Assembly (NCBI RefSeq): GCF_029051685.1 | Contig: NZ_JAACFT010000019.1 | Coordinates: 1-64,000, forward strand | Source: Bradyrhizobium sp. CSA207 | Lineage (GTDB): Bacteria > Pseudomonadota > Alphaproteobacteria > Rhizobiales > Xanthobacteraceae | DNA length: 64,000 nt | Direction of reading: 5' to 3' | In this document: positions 42,173 through 51,645 of the stretch, one piece after another | Position numbering within the stretch: position 1 is the first letter of the stretch | Layout: each line of letters starts with the position of its first letter | The notes under the pieces: generated by a model | Told to the model about the DNA's origin: nothing | Database searches by the model: none | Seen by the model: the letters and a program-made list of their open reading frames with translations, nothing else | Position numbers and translations under genes: made by a program

Positions 42173-42703
42173 TCAGATCAGGCGCCATATCCATTCCATC
42201 AGCTTGGCGATCACGTCGCCGAACAGCAAGAGCGCCGCCGACCAGACCAGGGCCGAGACGAAATTCGCCGCTTGAAAGCTCCAATAGGGCATCTCGAAGA
42301 TGCCGGCGGCGAGCGGCACCGAGGCGCGCAAGGGCCCGAAGAAGCGACCGATGAAGATGCTGGGCACGCCCCAGCTTCGCACGAAGGCCTCGCCCTTTGG
42401 CAGGAGTTCCGGATAGCGCGACAGCGGCCACATCTGCGCGACCTTCTCCTTGTAGCGGTAACCGAACCAATAGGAGACCCAGTCACCGAGCGCTGCGCCG
42501 ATGCCGCCGGCAATCCAGACCGGATAGAAGCTGATGCCGCTGGCTCCGATCAGGGCGCCAATCGCCACCAGCGCACCCCAGGCCGGGATCAGCAGCGAGA
42601 TGAAGGCCAGCGACTCCCCGAAGGCGAGCAGGAACACGATCGGAGCTGCCCAGGCCTGGTGAGCGCGCACGAAGTCGGCCAGTGCGTGCGCATACTGCTC
42701 CAT
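42173..42703 (-). CDS. DedA-family membrane protein
   Basis: 176 residues. ESLAFISLLIPAWGAL (helix 1-2 start), GAALGDWVSYWFGYRY, and FIGRFFGPLRASVPLAAGIFEM are family motifs. DedA proteins are inner-membrane, probably lipid or scramblase-type transporters needed for envelope integrity. Monocistronic and convergent with the metallo-hydrolase. Confidence 0.92.
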   Translation of the reverse strand: MEQYAHALADFVRAHQAWAAPIVFLLAFGESLAFISLLIPAWGALVAIGALIGASGISFYPVWIAGGIGAALGDWVSYWFGYRYKEKVAQMWPLSRYPELLPKGEAFVRSWGVPSIFIGRFFGPLRASVPLAAGIFEMPYWSFQAANFVSALVWSAALLLFGDVIAKLMEWIWRLI

Positions 42704-42976
42704 TCCAGAATAGCCTTCCCGCCCCGACAGGACCCAGATAATGAAAATGACTGGTAAGCCAAGGACTTGTGTGACATCAAGTCACAAAGGCCCTGTGAGC
42801 GTGGACCCGGACGTCAAATTGCCGGGAACTGGAGGGCCTGCGGCGTAAAATCGCCGGGATTGGCTTACAACCACCTCGGCCGGCCCGCCCCGCGGTGACC
42901 TTTTCGAGCCAGAAGTGGCATAGTCACGCCAACCGATTCGCCGTCTGCGCGATCCCTCAAAACGCATCAAGATTAT

Positions 42977-45022
42977 ATGTCCAAGCAATTGAAAACCAAA
43001 GCAAAAGACGACCTGTTCGGCGGCAACGAGCCGAAACCCCGCGCGCCCGCCAAGGCGGCCGCGCGCGCTGGCGGCGCCGAAGCCGACTACACCGCGGCCG
43101 ACATCGAGGTGCTGGAGGGCTTGGAACCGGTCCGGCGCCGGCCTGGCATGTATATCGGCGGCACTGACGAGAAGGCGTTGCATCACCTCTTTGCGGAAGT
43201 CATCGACAACTCGATGGACGAGGCGCTCGCCGGGCACGCGACCTTCATCGAGGTCGACTTAAGCGCCGACGGTTTTCTGACTGTCACCGACAACGGCCGC
43301 GGCATCCCCGTCGATCCGCATCCAAAATTTCCGAAGAAGTCGGCGCTCGAAGTCATCATGTGCACGCTGCATTCGGGCGGCAAGTTCGATTCAAAGGTCT
43401 ACGAGACCTCGGGCGGCCTGCACGGCGTCGGCATCTCCGTGGTCAACGCCCTCTCCTCGCGCCTCGAGGTCGAGGTCGCGCGCAGCCAGAAACTCTACCG
43501 CATGAATTTCGAGCGCGGCCATCCCAAGGGCAAGCTCGAGGATCTCGGCAAGATCAACAACCGCCGCGGCACGCGCGTGCGCTTCAAGCCGGACACCGAC
43601 ATCTTCGGCGCCAAGGCCGCGTTCAAGCCGCAGCGCTTGTTCAAGATGACGCGGTCCAAGGCCTACCTGTTCGGCGGCGTCGAGATCCGCTGGAATTGCG
43701 CGCCCGAGCTCTTGAAGGGCATCGACGACGTGCCGCCGGAGGCAACGTTCCACTTCCCCGGCGGCCTCAAGGATTATCTCGGCGCAGCGATCCACGCTGA
43801 CACGCTGGTGCATCCCGACATCTTCTCCGGCAAGTCGGGGCGTAACGGCGCGCATGGCGCCTGCGAGTGGGCGGTTGCCTGGACCGCGGATGCCGATGGC
43901 TTTCTCTCGTCCTACACCAACACGGTGCCGACGCCGGACGGCGGCACGCATGAATCGGGCCTGCGCAGCGCGCTGCTGCGCGGCCTGAAGGATCATGCCG
44001 AGCGCGCCGGCCAAGGCAAGCGCGCGGCCTCCATCACGTCGGAGGACGTGATGGTCGGCGCGGCCGTGATGCTCTCGGTGTTCGTGCGCGAGCCGGAATT
44101 CCAGGGCCAGACCAAGGATCGTCTCGCCACCGCCGAAGCCCAGCGCATCGTCGAACAGGCGATGAAGGATCCGTTCGACCATTGGCTCTCGGGCAACCCG
44201 AACCAGGCCAACAGGCTGCTCGACTTCGTGATCGATCGCGCCGAGGAGCGGCTGCGCCGCCGCCAGGAAAAGGAGACCGCGCGCAAAACCGCCGGCAAGA
44301 AGCTGCGCCTGCCGGGCAAGCTCGCGGACTGCACCGATGCCGGCACCGAAGGCTCCGAGCTCTTCATCGTCGAGGGCGACTCGGCCGGCGGCAGCGCCAA
44401 GCAGGCGCGCGACCGCAAGACCCAGGCCGTGCTGCCGCTGCGGGGCAAGATCCTCAACGTCGCCTCTGCCGGCAAGGACAAGCTGACGGCGAACGCCCAG
44501 CTCTCGGATCTCGTGCAGGCGATCGGCTGCGGCACGCTTGCGCATTATCGCGAAGAGGATCTGCGCTATCAGCGCATCATCATCATGACCGACGCCGACG
44601 TCGACGGCGCCCACATCGCTTCGCTCCTCATCACCTTCTTCTACCGGCAGATGCCGCGGCTGATCGACGAGGGGCACCTCTTCCTGGCGGTGCCACCGCT
44701 CTACAAGCTGACCAATGGCACGAAATCGGTCTACGCCCGCGACGACGCGCATAAGGAGGCGCTGATCAAGAGCGCATTCAACGCCAACGCCAAGGTCGAG
44801 GTGAACCGCTTCAAAGGCCTCGGCGAAATGATGCCGGCGCAGCTCAAGGAGACCACCATGGATCCGGCCAAACGGACCATGCTGAAGGTGGTGCTGCTCG
44901 CCGACGACCGCGACACCACGGCGGATTCGGTGGAGCGCCTGATGGGCACCAGGGCTGAAGCGCGCTTCGCGTTCATCTCGGACAAGGCCGAGTTTGCGAG
45001 CGATGAGCTGCTCGACGTCTGA
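42977..45022 (+). CDS. parE: DNA topoisomerase IV subunit B
   Basis: ATPase subunit of the decatenating type II topoisomerase. 681 residues. GHKL ATPase: EVIDNSMDEAL, DNGRGIP, GGLHGVG; TOPRIM: EGDSAGGSA and TDADVDGAH; C-terminal FKGLGEMMPAQL. The basic, Ala-rich N-terminal extension of about 30 residues is normal for alphaproteobacteria. GyrB would be longer (about 800), which supports ParE. A strong terminator follows. Confidence 0.95.
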   Translation: MSKQLKTKAKDDLFGGNEPKPRAPAKAAARAGGAEADYTAADIEVLEGLEPVRRRPGMYIGGTDEKALHHLFAEVIDNSMDEALAGHATFIEVDLSADGFLTVTDNGRGIPVDPHPKFPKKSALEVIMCTLHSGGKFDSKVYETSGGLHGVGISVVNALSSRLEVEVARSQKLYRMNFERGHPKGKLEDLGKINNRRGTRVRFKPDTDIFGAKAAFKPQRLFKMTRSKAYLFGGVEIRWNCAPELLKGIDDVPPEATFHFPGGLKDYLGAAIHADTLVHPDIFSGKSGRNGAHGACEWAVAWTADADGFLSSYTNTVPTPDGGTHESGLRSALLRGLKDHAERAGQGKRAASITSEDVMVGAAVMLSVFVREPEFQGQTKDRLATAEAQRIVEQAMKDPFDHWLSGNPNQANRLLDFVIDRAEERLRRRQEKETARKTAGKKLRLPGKLADCTDAGTEGSELFIVEGDSAGGSAKQARDRKTQAVLPLRGKILNVASAGKDKLTANAQLSDLVQAIGCGTLAHYREEDLRYQRIIIMTDADVDGAHIASLLITFFYRQMPRLIDEGHLFLAVPPLYKLTNGTKSVYARDDAHKEALIKSAFNANAKVEVNRFKGLGEMMPAQLKETTMDPAKRTMLKVVLLADDRDTTADSVERLMGTRAEARFAFISDKAEFASDELLDV

Positions 45023-45040
45023 CGCTGCGATCATCCTTCA

Positions 45041-45069
45041 AAAGCCCCGGCTCAAGTCCGGGGCTTTTT
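45041..45069 (+). terminator. Terminator of parE
   Basis: Perfect 10-base stem AAAGCCCCGG/CCGGGGCTTT with loop CTCAAGT and five T. Almost identical to the terminators at 46338 and 47635. Confidence 0.93.
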
Positions 45070-45464
45070 CGTTTGCGGCTGCGATGCCGCCTTTTCCTGA
45101 CGATTTACGCCGGGCAATCGAACCGGCTGTCCTTCCAGGCAGATCGCGCGCAACGAGCGACTCGGCCAACGACTCACGGGCGCCAAGGCCGAGGCAGGAT
45201 TGCCTCCATTTCGAACAAAGCCGTCTTCCTGACGAGAAGCTACCGGAGATTGAAACCAAGCGCTCCACGCAACATACTGAAATCATGTTGGTTTTCTCGA
45301 CTCTGGCGACAGCGGCACGAATCCCTTCCGGCAGGCGTTTTCCGGCGACTGTGCCTGCCGGGCAACAGCATTCCGGCGGGAAACGTCTATAGTCAGGGCA
45401 TCAGATGAAACGAACTTCAGTGCGCTCGCGCCTGCCGGACAGACCAAGGGTTGGGGATTTTAAC
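45070..45464. other. Gene-free upstream region of the first outer-membrane barrel
   Basis: No gene seen. A 9-base perfect inverted repeat CCGGCAGGC (45328-45336) / GCCTGCCGG (45353-45361) with a 16-base loop lies about 100 bases before the barrel gene, in the likely promoter or 5'-UTR region. Confidence 0.45.
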
Positions 45465-46316
45465 ATGAAGAAGATTTTGCTCGCTCTGACCGCGGTTGCG
45501 GCAATGACCGGTTCGGCCTCGGCGGCCGACCTTGGGGCCCGCCCCTACGTGAAGGCCCCGATGCCGGCGCCCGTCGCGAACTGGACCGGCTTCTACATCT
45601 TCGGCGGCGGCGGCGGCGGCTTGTGGAATGCCGACAGCAACGTGAACAGCACTGGTGTTGTGACCGCACCCTTCGGCGGCTTTGGTCCCGCTGGCACCTC
45701 TCTCACCCGCGATCAGCGCCTGGGCGGCAGCGGCTGGTTCGGAACGGTCGGTATCGGCTATGACTGGCAGATCAACCCCACTTGGGTCATCGGCGCTTTC
45801 GCCGACGGCCAGTTCGGTGACATCCGCGGCTCGCTCAGCGACACCGCCTTGGGTACGGAAGGTCGCGAAAAGCTTCGCACCAGCTACGCCGCCGGTGCGC
45901 GGGTGGGCTATTTGGTTGCCCCCAATGTCCTCTCCTACGTGAATGCCGGTTACTCCGGTTCGGAGTGGTCCGGCACCACGCAAACCTTCCTTGCCGGACC
46001 GGCGTTTGCTCCCACCGGTGCGCAAACCACCACAGGTTCTTTCCGTCGTGATGGCTGGTTCATTGGCGGCGGCGTCGAGAACAACCTGAGCATTTTCGGC
46101 ATCTCCGCGCCAGGCTGGTTCATGAAGACCGAATACCGCTCGACCTTCTACAACCGTATTTCGCTGCCGACGACTTTCGCTACAGGTAATCTCTTTGGCG
46201 GCGCCGCCGGCACTCTTACGGGCGAAGCGATCACCTTCAAGCCCTGGACCCAGACCATCAGCACCTCGCTGGTCTACCGCTTCAACTGGGCTGGCCCGGT
46301 GGTCGCGAAGTATTGA
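45465..46316 (+). CDS. Outer-membrane beta-barrel protein (Omp25/RopB type)
   Basis: 283 residues. Signal peptide MKKILLALTAVAAMTGSASA and mature start ADLGARPYVKAP, typical of the family in Rhizobiales, then NWTGFYIFGGGG. Alternating hydrophobic/aromatic strands end with LVYRFNW...KY, a C-terminal aromatic as BAM signal. Role: structural or porin-like. ATG at 45465 has GGGGATT upstream. Related to the protein at 47713-48486, in opposite orientation. Confidence 0.9.
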   Translation: MKKILLALTAVAAMTGSASAADLGARPYVKAPMPAPVANWTGFYIFGGGGGGLWNADSNVNSTGVVTAPFGGFGPAGTSLTRDQRLGGSGWFGTVGIGYDWQINPTWVIGAFADGQFGDIRGSLSDTALGTEGREKLRTSYAAGARVGYLVAPNVLSYVNAGYSGSEWSGTTQTFLAGPAFAPTGAQTTTGSFRRDGWFIGGGVENNLSIFGISAPGWFMKTEYRSTFYNRISLPTTFATGNLFGGAAGTLTGEAITFKPWTQTISTSLVYRFNWAGPVVAKY

Positions 46317-46337
46317 TCTGATCCCGATATCGACGTC

Positions 46338-46365
46338 AAAGCCCCGGCATCGTCCGGGGCTTTTT
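46338..46365 (+). terminator. Terminator of the outer-membrane barrel gene
   Basis: Stem AAAGCCCCGG/CCGGGGCTTT, loop CATCGT, then T-run. Same stem as the parE terminator. Confidence 0.93.
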
Positions 46366-46628
46366 CGTTGTGGGGCCCTCAACGGCTGACGCTCGTCTTC
46401 GTCGCTCCGAATGCGCTTGCGGGCTACCCTTCGATCATTGCTCGATTGGCGTGAAGATCGCCGCACCCCGGCCACCACGGCCCTGCGCGCGGACCATGCG
46501 CCTCCCTGCCGCCCTGCATCCGTAGCCATTGTATCCGAGCTGAAGCCGGCTAGTCTGGCCCCAAGCTTTCGCGGCTGTGGCGTTTCACGCCGCGCGCCAC
46601 GACAGAAGCGGACCAATGGGAGGAATGC
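46366..46628. other. Intergenic, no gene seen
   Basis: About 260 bases between a terminator and the small membrane protein. Nothing structured noticed; probably holds the promoter of the downstream small gene and SDR. Confidence 0.35.
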
Positions 46629-46814
46629 ATGCGCAGATTTCTGCTGATCGCAGGCTTGTTTGCTCTCGCCGTCGGGCTGCTCTGGATCGGACAGGGCACG
46701 GGCACCGTTGCGTGGCCACGATCGAGCTTCATGGTCAACCAGCTGCAGTGGGCGGGCTATGGCGCAGCCATGGCCGGCTTCGGGCTGGTGCTAATCTGGC
46801 AGAGCAACCAATAG
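46629..46814 (+). CDS. Small two-helix membrane protein
   Basis: 61 residues with two transmembrane helices (FLLIAGLFALAVGLLWIG and WAGYGAAMAGFGLVLIW). Preceded by GGGAGGAATGC, a strong ribosome site. 22 bases before an SDR gene, so probably co-transcribed. No family known. Confidence 0.65.
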   Translation: MRRFLLIAGLFALAVGLLWIGQGTGTVAWPRSSFMVNQLQWAGYGAAMAGFGLVLIWQSNQ

Positions 46815-46836
46815 AAGAAACGAGGGAATAGAAAGC

Positions 46837-47607
46837 ATGACATCCAGCCGGTTCGATCTCCGCGGCAAGGTCGCGGTCGTAACGGGAGGCAATGGCGGCA
46901 TCGGGCTCGGCATGGCCCACGGCCTCGCCGACGCCGGCGCCGACCTCGCCGTGGTCGGGCGCAACGAAGCGAAGTCCGCAGCCGCCGTGGCAGATCTCAA
47001 GCAGCGCGGTGTGAAGGCGATCGCCGTGACCACCGACGTGACCGACAAGGCCGCCGTCGCCGCGATGGTCGATCGCGTCGTCAAGGATCTCGGCCGCATC
47101 GACATCCTCATCAACAATGCCGGCATGAGCATCCGCAAGCCGCCGCACGAGCTCGAGCTCGACGAGTGGAACAAGGTGATCGAAACCAACCTCACCAGCG
47201 CCTTCCTGTGCTCGAAGGCGGCCTATCCCGCGCTGAAGGCATCCGGCAACGGCAAGGTGATCAATATCGGCTCGATGATGTCGATCTTCGGCGCGAGCTT
47301 CGCGACCGCCTATGCGGCGAGCAAGGGCGGCATCGTGCAGTACACGCGCGCCTGCGCCAACGCCTGGGCGCCGGACAACATCCAGGTCAATGCCATCCTG
47401 CCCGGCTGGATCGACACCGATCTCACCCGCGGCGCGCGGCAACAGGTCTCGGGGCTGCATGAGCGTGTGCTGGCGCGCACGCCCGCAGGGCGCTGGGGCG
47501 ACATCGACGACTTCGCGGGCATCGCGGTGTTCCTCGCCTCGCCGGCATCGGTCTTCGTGACCGGCACTGCAATTCCCGTCGACGGCGGATTCTCGGTGAT
47601 GGCCTGA
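46837..47607 (+). CDS. Short-chain dehydrogenase/reductase
   Basis: 256 residues. TGGNGGIGLGMA, VVGRNE after beta-2 (NADP preference), NNAG, catalytic YAASKGG, and a C-terminal GTAIPVDGGFSVMA. Resembles glucose 1-dehydrogenase/3-ketoacyl-ACP reductase-like SDRs; substrate unknown. A terminator follows after 28 bases. Confidence 0.9.
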   Translation: MTSSRFDLRGKVAVVTGGNGGIGLGMAHGLADAGADLAVVGRNEAKSAAAVADLKQRGVKAIAVTTDVTDKAAVAAMVDRVVKDLGRIDILINNAGMSIRKPPHELELDEWNKVIETNLTSAFLCSKAAYPALKASGNGKVINIGSMMSIFGASFATAYAASKGGIVQYTRACANAWAPDNIQVNAILPGWIDTDLTRGARQQVSGLHERVLARTPAGRWGDIDDFAGIAVFLASPASVFVTGTAIPVDGGFSVMA

Positions 47608-47634
47608 GACGCCCTCGCGCTGCACGCAAAAAAG

Positions 47635-47660
47635 AAGCCCCGGACCAAGCCGGGGCTTTT
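47635..47660. terminator. Bidirectional terminator between SDR and outer-membrane gene
   Basis: Stem AAGCCCCGG/CCGGGGCTT with loop ACCAAG. T-run downstream on plus (TTTT) and an A-rich flank (AAAAAAGAAG) giving T-run on minus, fitting the two converging genes. Confidence 0.9.
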
Positions 47661-47712
47661 GAATTGGTGGTGGTGATTTTCTTTTTAGATGATCGATCGT
47701 TCGTTGACGTGC

Positions 47713-48486
47713 TCAGTAGCGCCCGATGACCGGCGCGTCGAACTTGTAGCTGGCGCGCACGACGGCCCACTGGATGTCGCGCGGCTTGGCATCGAAGGAG
47801 TAGTTGGCCGTGGCGCCGCCGAGCTGATAGGTCTGGCTGCCGAAGGCCGCGTAGTTGTATTCGAGGCCGACGATCCAGTTGCGGGTGATGCCGTATTCCC
47901 AGCCGGCGCCGACGGTCCAACCGTTGGCCCAGTGGGTCTGACCGCCCGAGCCCGTCGTCGGGTTCGCAACGTTGTCGATCACCGACAGACGATTGTTCAC
48001 GCCGGCGTAGCCGCCCTTGATGTAGAACAGGTTGTTCTGCACGGCAAAGCCTGCACGGCCGACGACCGTCGCCAGCACGTTGGCACGCCAGGTGAAGATG
48101 TCGTCGGCGGCTCCGAAGGCCGTGTTCACGACGGTACCCTTGTTGTCGAGGCCGGAGATCGTGCCTTCCATGCCGAACACGTAATTGTTGGCCTGCCAGT
48201 TATAGCCGATCTGGGCGCCGCCCATGATGCCGGCGCCGCGCTGACGATAGCCCTGCCCGGGCAGCAGGTCGCCGAAGCCCCCGCCGTTGCCATTGTTGAT
48301 GAACTGCTCGTTGGTCCAGGCGCCGCCGATGTGGCCGCCGACATAGAAGCCGGTCCAGTTGAACAGCGGCTCGATATAGGCCGGCGCCTTGGTGTAGGGC
48401 CGCGCGCCGAGATCGGCAGCGGAAGCAGCGCCGGTCGAAACCAGAGCGGTCGTGCAGGCGAAGGCAGCAATCAACTTGGAACGCAT
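47713..48486 (-). CDS. Outer-membrane beta-barrel protein (Omp25/RopB type)
   Basis: 257 residues with signal peptide (MRSKLIAAFACTTALVSTGAASA) and mature start ADLGARPYTKAP, then NWTGFYVGGHIGGAW. Eight or so amphipathic strands; ends ...VRASYKFDAPVIGRY with C-terminal aromatic. A member of the same family as the protein at 45465-46316, converging with the SDR gene. Confidence 0.9.
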   Translation of the reverse strand: MRSKLIAAFACTTALVSTGAASAADLGARPYTKAPAYIEPLFNWTGFYVGGHIGGAWTNEQFINNGNGGGFGDLLPGQGYRQRGAGIMGGAQIGYNWQANNYVFGMEGTISGLDNKGTVVNTAFGAADDIFTWRANVLATVVGRAGFAVQNNLFYIKGGYAGVNNRLSVIDNVANPTTGSGGQTHWANGWTVGAGWEYGITRNWIVGLEYNYAAFGSQTYQLGGATANYSFDAKPRDIQWAVVRASYKFDAPVIGRY

Positions 48487-48648
48487 CGTACACCCCTTGT
48501 CCTCGATGGGTGCACGCTCACAGACAGTTCTTACTCAAATTTGAATCAAGAAAGTTAAGACGCCGGATTCGCGAAAAGAGTGCCGTGAATCCGTCTGCGC
48601 TGTTGCCCGAACGCAACGCGCAAAGCGCGATTTAACGCGGCGTTATCC

Positions 48649-49920
48649 CTACCCAATTCCTGCGCGCGACGATGACGGCGCAGCTCTCGAATGCACGTGC
48701 TCGGGCCGCACGCCGAGCGCGAGCAGGCGCGCCGGAATGCCCTGGAGCCACGGCAGCGCGGTGATCAGGCGCACGATCAGCGGCACCTTCAGCGGCCGAT
48801 CGCCCGGCTGCAAGGCGCCGCTGATGATGTTGTTCTGCACGACGACCTGCATCCACTGTGTCATCTTCACCGGAAACTCGCGGCGGCGGCGCACCGCATC
48901 GAGCTCATTCTCGGACGGACAACGCTGCTGCATCTTGTCCGCCAGCAGGTTTGCGGTCGCGACCGCATCCTGCACGGCAAGATTGACGCCGACGCCGCCG
49001 ACCGGCGACATCGCATGCGCGGCATCGCCGATGCAGAGCAGACCCGGCCGCGTCCAGCGCGTCAGGCGGTTGATCGCGACGGTGAGAAGCTTGATGTCGT
49101 CAAAACTGTTCACGTCGGCAATGCCGTTCTTGAGGATCGGCGCCATACGCACGACATCGTCGAGCAGCGTCTGCAATCCCCTCGCCTTCACCGCATCGTA
49201 TTGCCCCTTGGCGATGACATAGGCGCACTGCCAGTAATCGCCGCGGTCGAAGCTGATCATCATCTTGCCGCGCTCGACACCGGCGAACACGTTTTCCGTC
49301 TCGCCCGCGTTGCGGCCGGCGCGGAACCACAGCACGTCCATCGGCGCACCGATCTCCTCGACCTCGAGGCCCGCGCGCTCGCGCACGATCGAATGCCGGC
49401 CGTCGCAGGCGATGGTGAGATCGGCTTCGATGTCGATGTCGCCGTCCGCCGTCTTTGCGCGCACGCCGGCGATGCTCTCGCCGCGGCGGATCAGATCGAC
49501 GGCCTCCGTGTTCATCATCACCTTCAACGAAGCGAAGCGCTGGCCGGCCTCGCGCAGGAAATTCAGAAAGTCCCATTGCGGCATGAAGGCGATGAACGGG
49601 TACTTCGTGCGGAGCTGGCGGAGATCGGCGATGCGCACCGGCGTGCCGCCGAACAGGCCGTCCATCGTCTGCAAGCGCTGATGCGGCAGCTTCAGGAAGC
49701 CGTCGATCAGGCCGAGCTCATCCATGACCTGAAGGGTCGAAGGATGCACGGTGTCACCGCGAAAGTCGCGGAAGAAGTCCGCATGCTTCTCCAGCACCAC
49801 GACATCGATGCCGGCGCGCCCCAGGAGATAACCGAGCATCATCCCGGCGGGTCCGCCGCCGACAATGCAACACCGGACTTTGAGGGAGGTCGCAGGCTGT
49901 CGTTCCAGCGTTGTGTTCAT
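48649..49920 (-). CDS. FAD-dependent monooxygenase (PHBH-type fold)
   Basis: 423 residues. FAD motif VGGGPAGMMLGYLLGRAG, GDTVHPST and the second FAD/ribityl motif GDAAHAMSPVGGVGVNLAVQD, both as in aromatic hydroxylases. Substrate unknown. ATG at 49920 with a normal Rossmann start about 18 residues later. Codon use is normal. Confidence 0.9.
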   Translation of the reverse strand: MNTTLERQPATSLKVRCCIVGGGPAGMMLGYLLGRAGIDVVVLEKHADFFRDFRGDTVHPSTLQVMDELGLIDGFLKLPHQRLQTMDGLFGGTPVRIADLRQLRTKYPFIAFMPQWDFLNFLREAGQRFASLKVMMNTEAVDLIRRGESIAGVRAKTADGDIDIEADLTIACDGRHSIVRERAGLEVEEIGAPMDVLWFRAGRNAGETENVFAGVERGKMMISFDRGDYWQCAYVIAKGQYDAVKARGLQTLLDDVVRMAPILKNGIADVNSFDDIKLLTVAINRLTRWTRPGLLCIGDAAHAMSPVGGVGVNLAVQDAVATANLLADKMQQRCPSENELDAVRRRREFPVKMTQWMQVVVQNNIISGALQPGDRPLKVPLIVRLITALPWLQGIPARLLALGVRPEHVHSRAAPSSSRAGIG

Positions 49921-50006
49921 ATTCCGGCTCTCACTGGCAACGTCGATTCCCTGCGAGAATTGTAGCTGCAGCCGACGAGGCGCATAGGCCCAATTTGATC
50001 CACCGG

Positions 50007-50112
50007 CCGTCGTGCCCCGCGCAGGCGGGGCATCCAGTACGCCGCGCCCCAACGTTTTTATCGCGATAAGTCTCGGATTACTGGATCGCCCGGTCAAGCC
50101 GGGCAATGACGG
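50007..50112. repeat. Dispersed palindromic repeat, family C
   Basis: Ends in CCGTC/GACGG and contains GCGGGGCATCCAGTACG and ACTGGATCGCCCGGTCAAGC arms. Classic Bradyrhizobium-type intergenic element; one copy in this window, between the monooxygenase promoter and the caspase-like gene end. Confidence 0.75.
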
Positions 50113-50130
50113 TCGGGGACGTGGTGCCGC

Positions 50131-51645
50131 TTAATTGTTGCTGCGGTTCGCGGTGCGGAAACTCTTGATCTCCGACACGCTGCCGTCGCGATAGGTCAGC
50201 TCCACCGAGATGAACTGCGTTGCCGGTGCAAGCTTCATGTAGAGCGGCATTCCCGCGCTGATCGCACTGGGGTCGCGCATGTCGCAACCCGGCATCTTCA
50301 GCACCTGGTTGGGAACGGCGGTATCGATGCCGATGCGCACTTCGCGGATGGCGCAGCGATACGATACCAGGTGCGTGTAGTAGACCAGCAGCCCGTTGAA
50401 CTCGCGGAACGACAGCCAGCTCGTCGCGGTCATGTCGAGGATCTTGCGCTGGTCGCGGACCAGCGCGGCCTCGGGATCGAACTTGATCGGGAACGGGCCC
50501 TGCATGTCGCCGGATTGATCGACATAGCGAATCTCGATCGTGCCGGCCGCAGCGTCCGGCGGCAGTTCGATCGACGGGTTCGGCATCCGCTTGCGCGTCC
50601 GTGGATCGAGCGTATCGATGAAGCCGGTCTCGCGGAAATCACCATTGCCCGCCATGCGCCAGGAAATTCCAAGCGTTGGGTCGGCGAAGGAGAACACCAC
50701 ACTCCAGCCGCCATTGTGGCGCGAGAAGCTCGCGATCGGCGCATTGGTGGTCTCCTCCTTCGGCACGCGCGGCACCGAGACCGGTGGCAGCGCCGCGACC
50801 TTCTGCGGCGGCGGATCGGCCGGGCGTGCCGCAGCGTCCTTCGCGATGCCGCTGAGGAAGACGTCGTCGACCATCTGGTCGAAATAGACCGGCACCTGCC
50901 TGTGCTTGACCGTGTCGGCCATCTCGCTGACGAGACGACGGGTGCGCTGTGCCACCTGCACCAGGTTCTCGCCGGGCTGCAACAGCTCCTTGGCGAAGGT
51001 GCGCGTGAAGACCGAATTGGGATCGGCGTCGTCATTGGAGAGGCGATCGAGCGCGGTCTGGCGGGGACCGGCCGAGAACACCGAGAACACGCCTTCGGGC
51101 AGCTGCACCATCGGCGCAAGCCCGCCGCCGCCGGCTACCGCGCGGGTGCCCCTGCGCTCGAACGGGTTGTTGCGGCAGGCGTCGAACACCAGGATCGAGG
51201 TCCGTGCCTTCTTGTTCTGGAGCCGCTCGACGATACGGTCGGCCAACACGGACGCATCGCGCACCAGCTCTTCCTGGCCTTCGGTCGCTGCCGGCACGTC
51301 GGTCGGCAGCAGATAGTTTTGTCCGGCGATCTCGAAGCCGTGGCCGGCATAGAAGAAGAAAGCGGTATCACCGGGCTCGATTGCCTTGTCGAAGGCGAGC
51401 AGCGCTTCGGAGAATTGCTGACGGTTCTGATTCTCCGCGACCATCACCGAGAAGCCGAGCTGCTTCAGCGTGTCGCCCATCGTGCGGGCATCGTTGACGG
51501 CCTTGAGCAGCTTTGGAACATTCTTGTAGTCGTTGTTGCCGACGACAAGCGCGACGCGCTTTTCGGCATAGGCGGGAGCCGCGAAACCGCTCAGGCCCGC
51601 CGCGAGGCCAAGGGCCGCCAGAATTCCGAAAAGCCGGCGCGTCAT
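50131..51645 (-). CDS. Exported caspase-like (peptidase C14) protein
   Basis: 504 residues. Signal peptide (LFGILAALGLAAGLSGFAAPAYA) then a caspase p20-like domain starting KRVALVVGNNDY. Catalytic dyad His102 (YAGHGFE) and Cys157 (FDACRNNP). The C-terminal 230 residues are a separate domain without a motif I know. ATG at 51645. Metacaspase-like proteins of this type are widespread in Bradyrhizobium; they cut after basic residues in known cases, not shown here. Confidence 0.88.
   Translation of the reverse strand: MTRRLFGILAALGLAAGLSGFAAPAYAEKRVALVVGNNDYKNVPKLLKAVNDARTMGDTLKQLGFSVMVAENQNRQQFSEALLAFDKAIEPGDTAFFFYAGHGFEIAGQNYLLPTDVPAATEGQEELVRDASVLADRIVERLQNKKARTSILVFDACRNNPFERRGTRAVAGGGGLAPMVQLPEGVFSVFSAGPRQTALDRLSNDDADPNSVFTRTFAKELLQPGENLVQVAQRTRRLVSEMADTVKHRQVPVYFDQMVDDVFLSGIAKDAAARPADPPPQKVAALPPVSVPRVPKEETTNAPIASFSRHNGGWSVVFSFADPTLGISWRMAGNGDFRETGFIDTLDPRTRKRMPNPSIELPPDAAAGTIEIRYVDQSGDMQGPFPIKFDPEAALVRDQRKILDMTATSWLSFREFNGLLVYYTHLVSYRCAIREVRIGIDTAVPNQVLKMPGCDMRDPSAISAGMPLYMKLAPATQFISVELTYRDGSVSEIKSFRTANRSNN

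Noticed and set aside
43391..45034. 547-codon minus-strand frame over parE
   Set aside because: Antisense shadow of a clearly coding GC-rich gene; no protein features.
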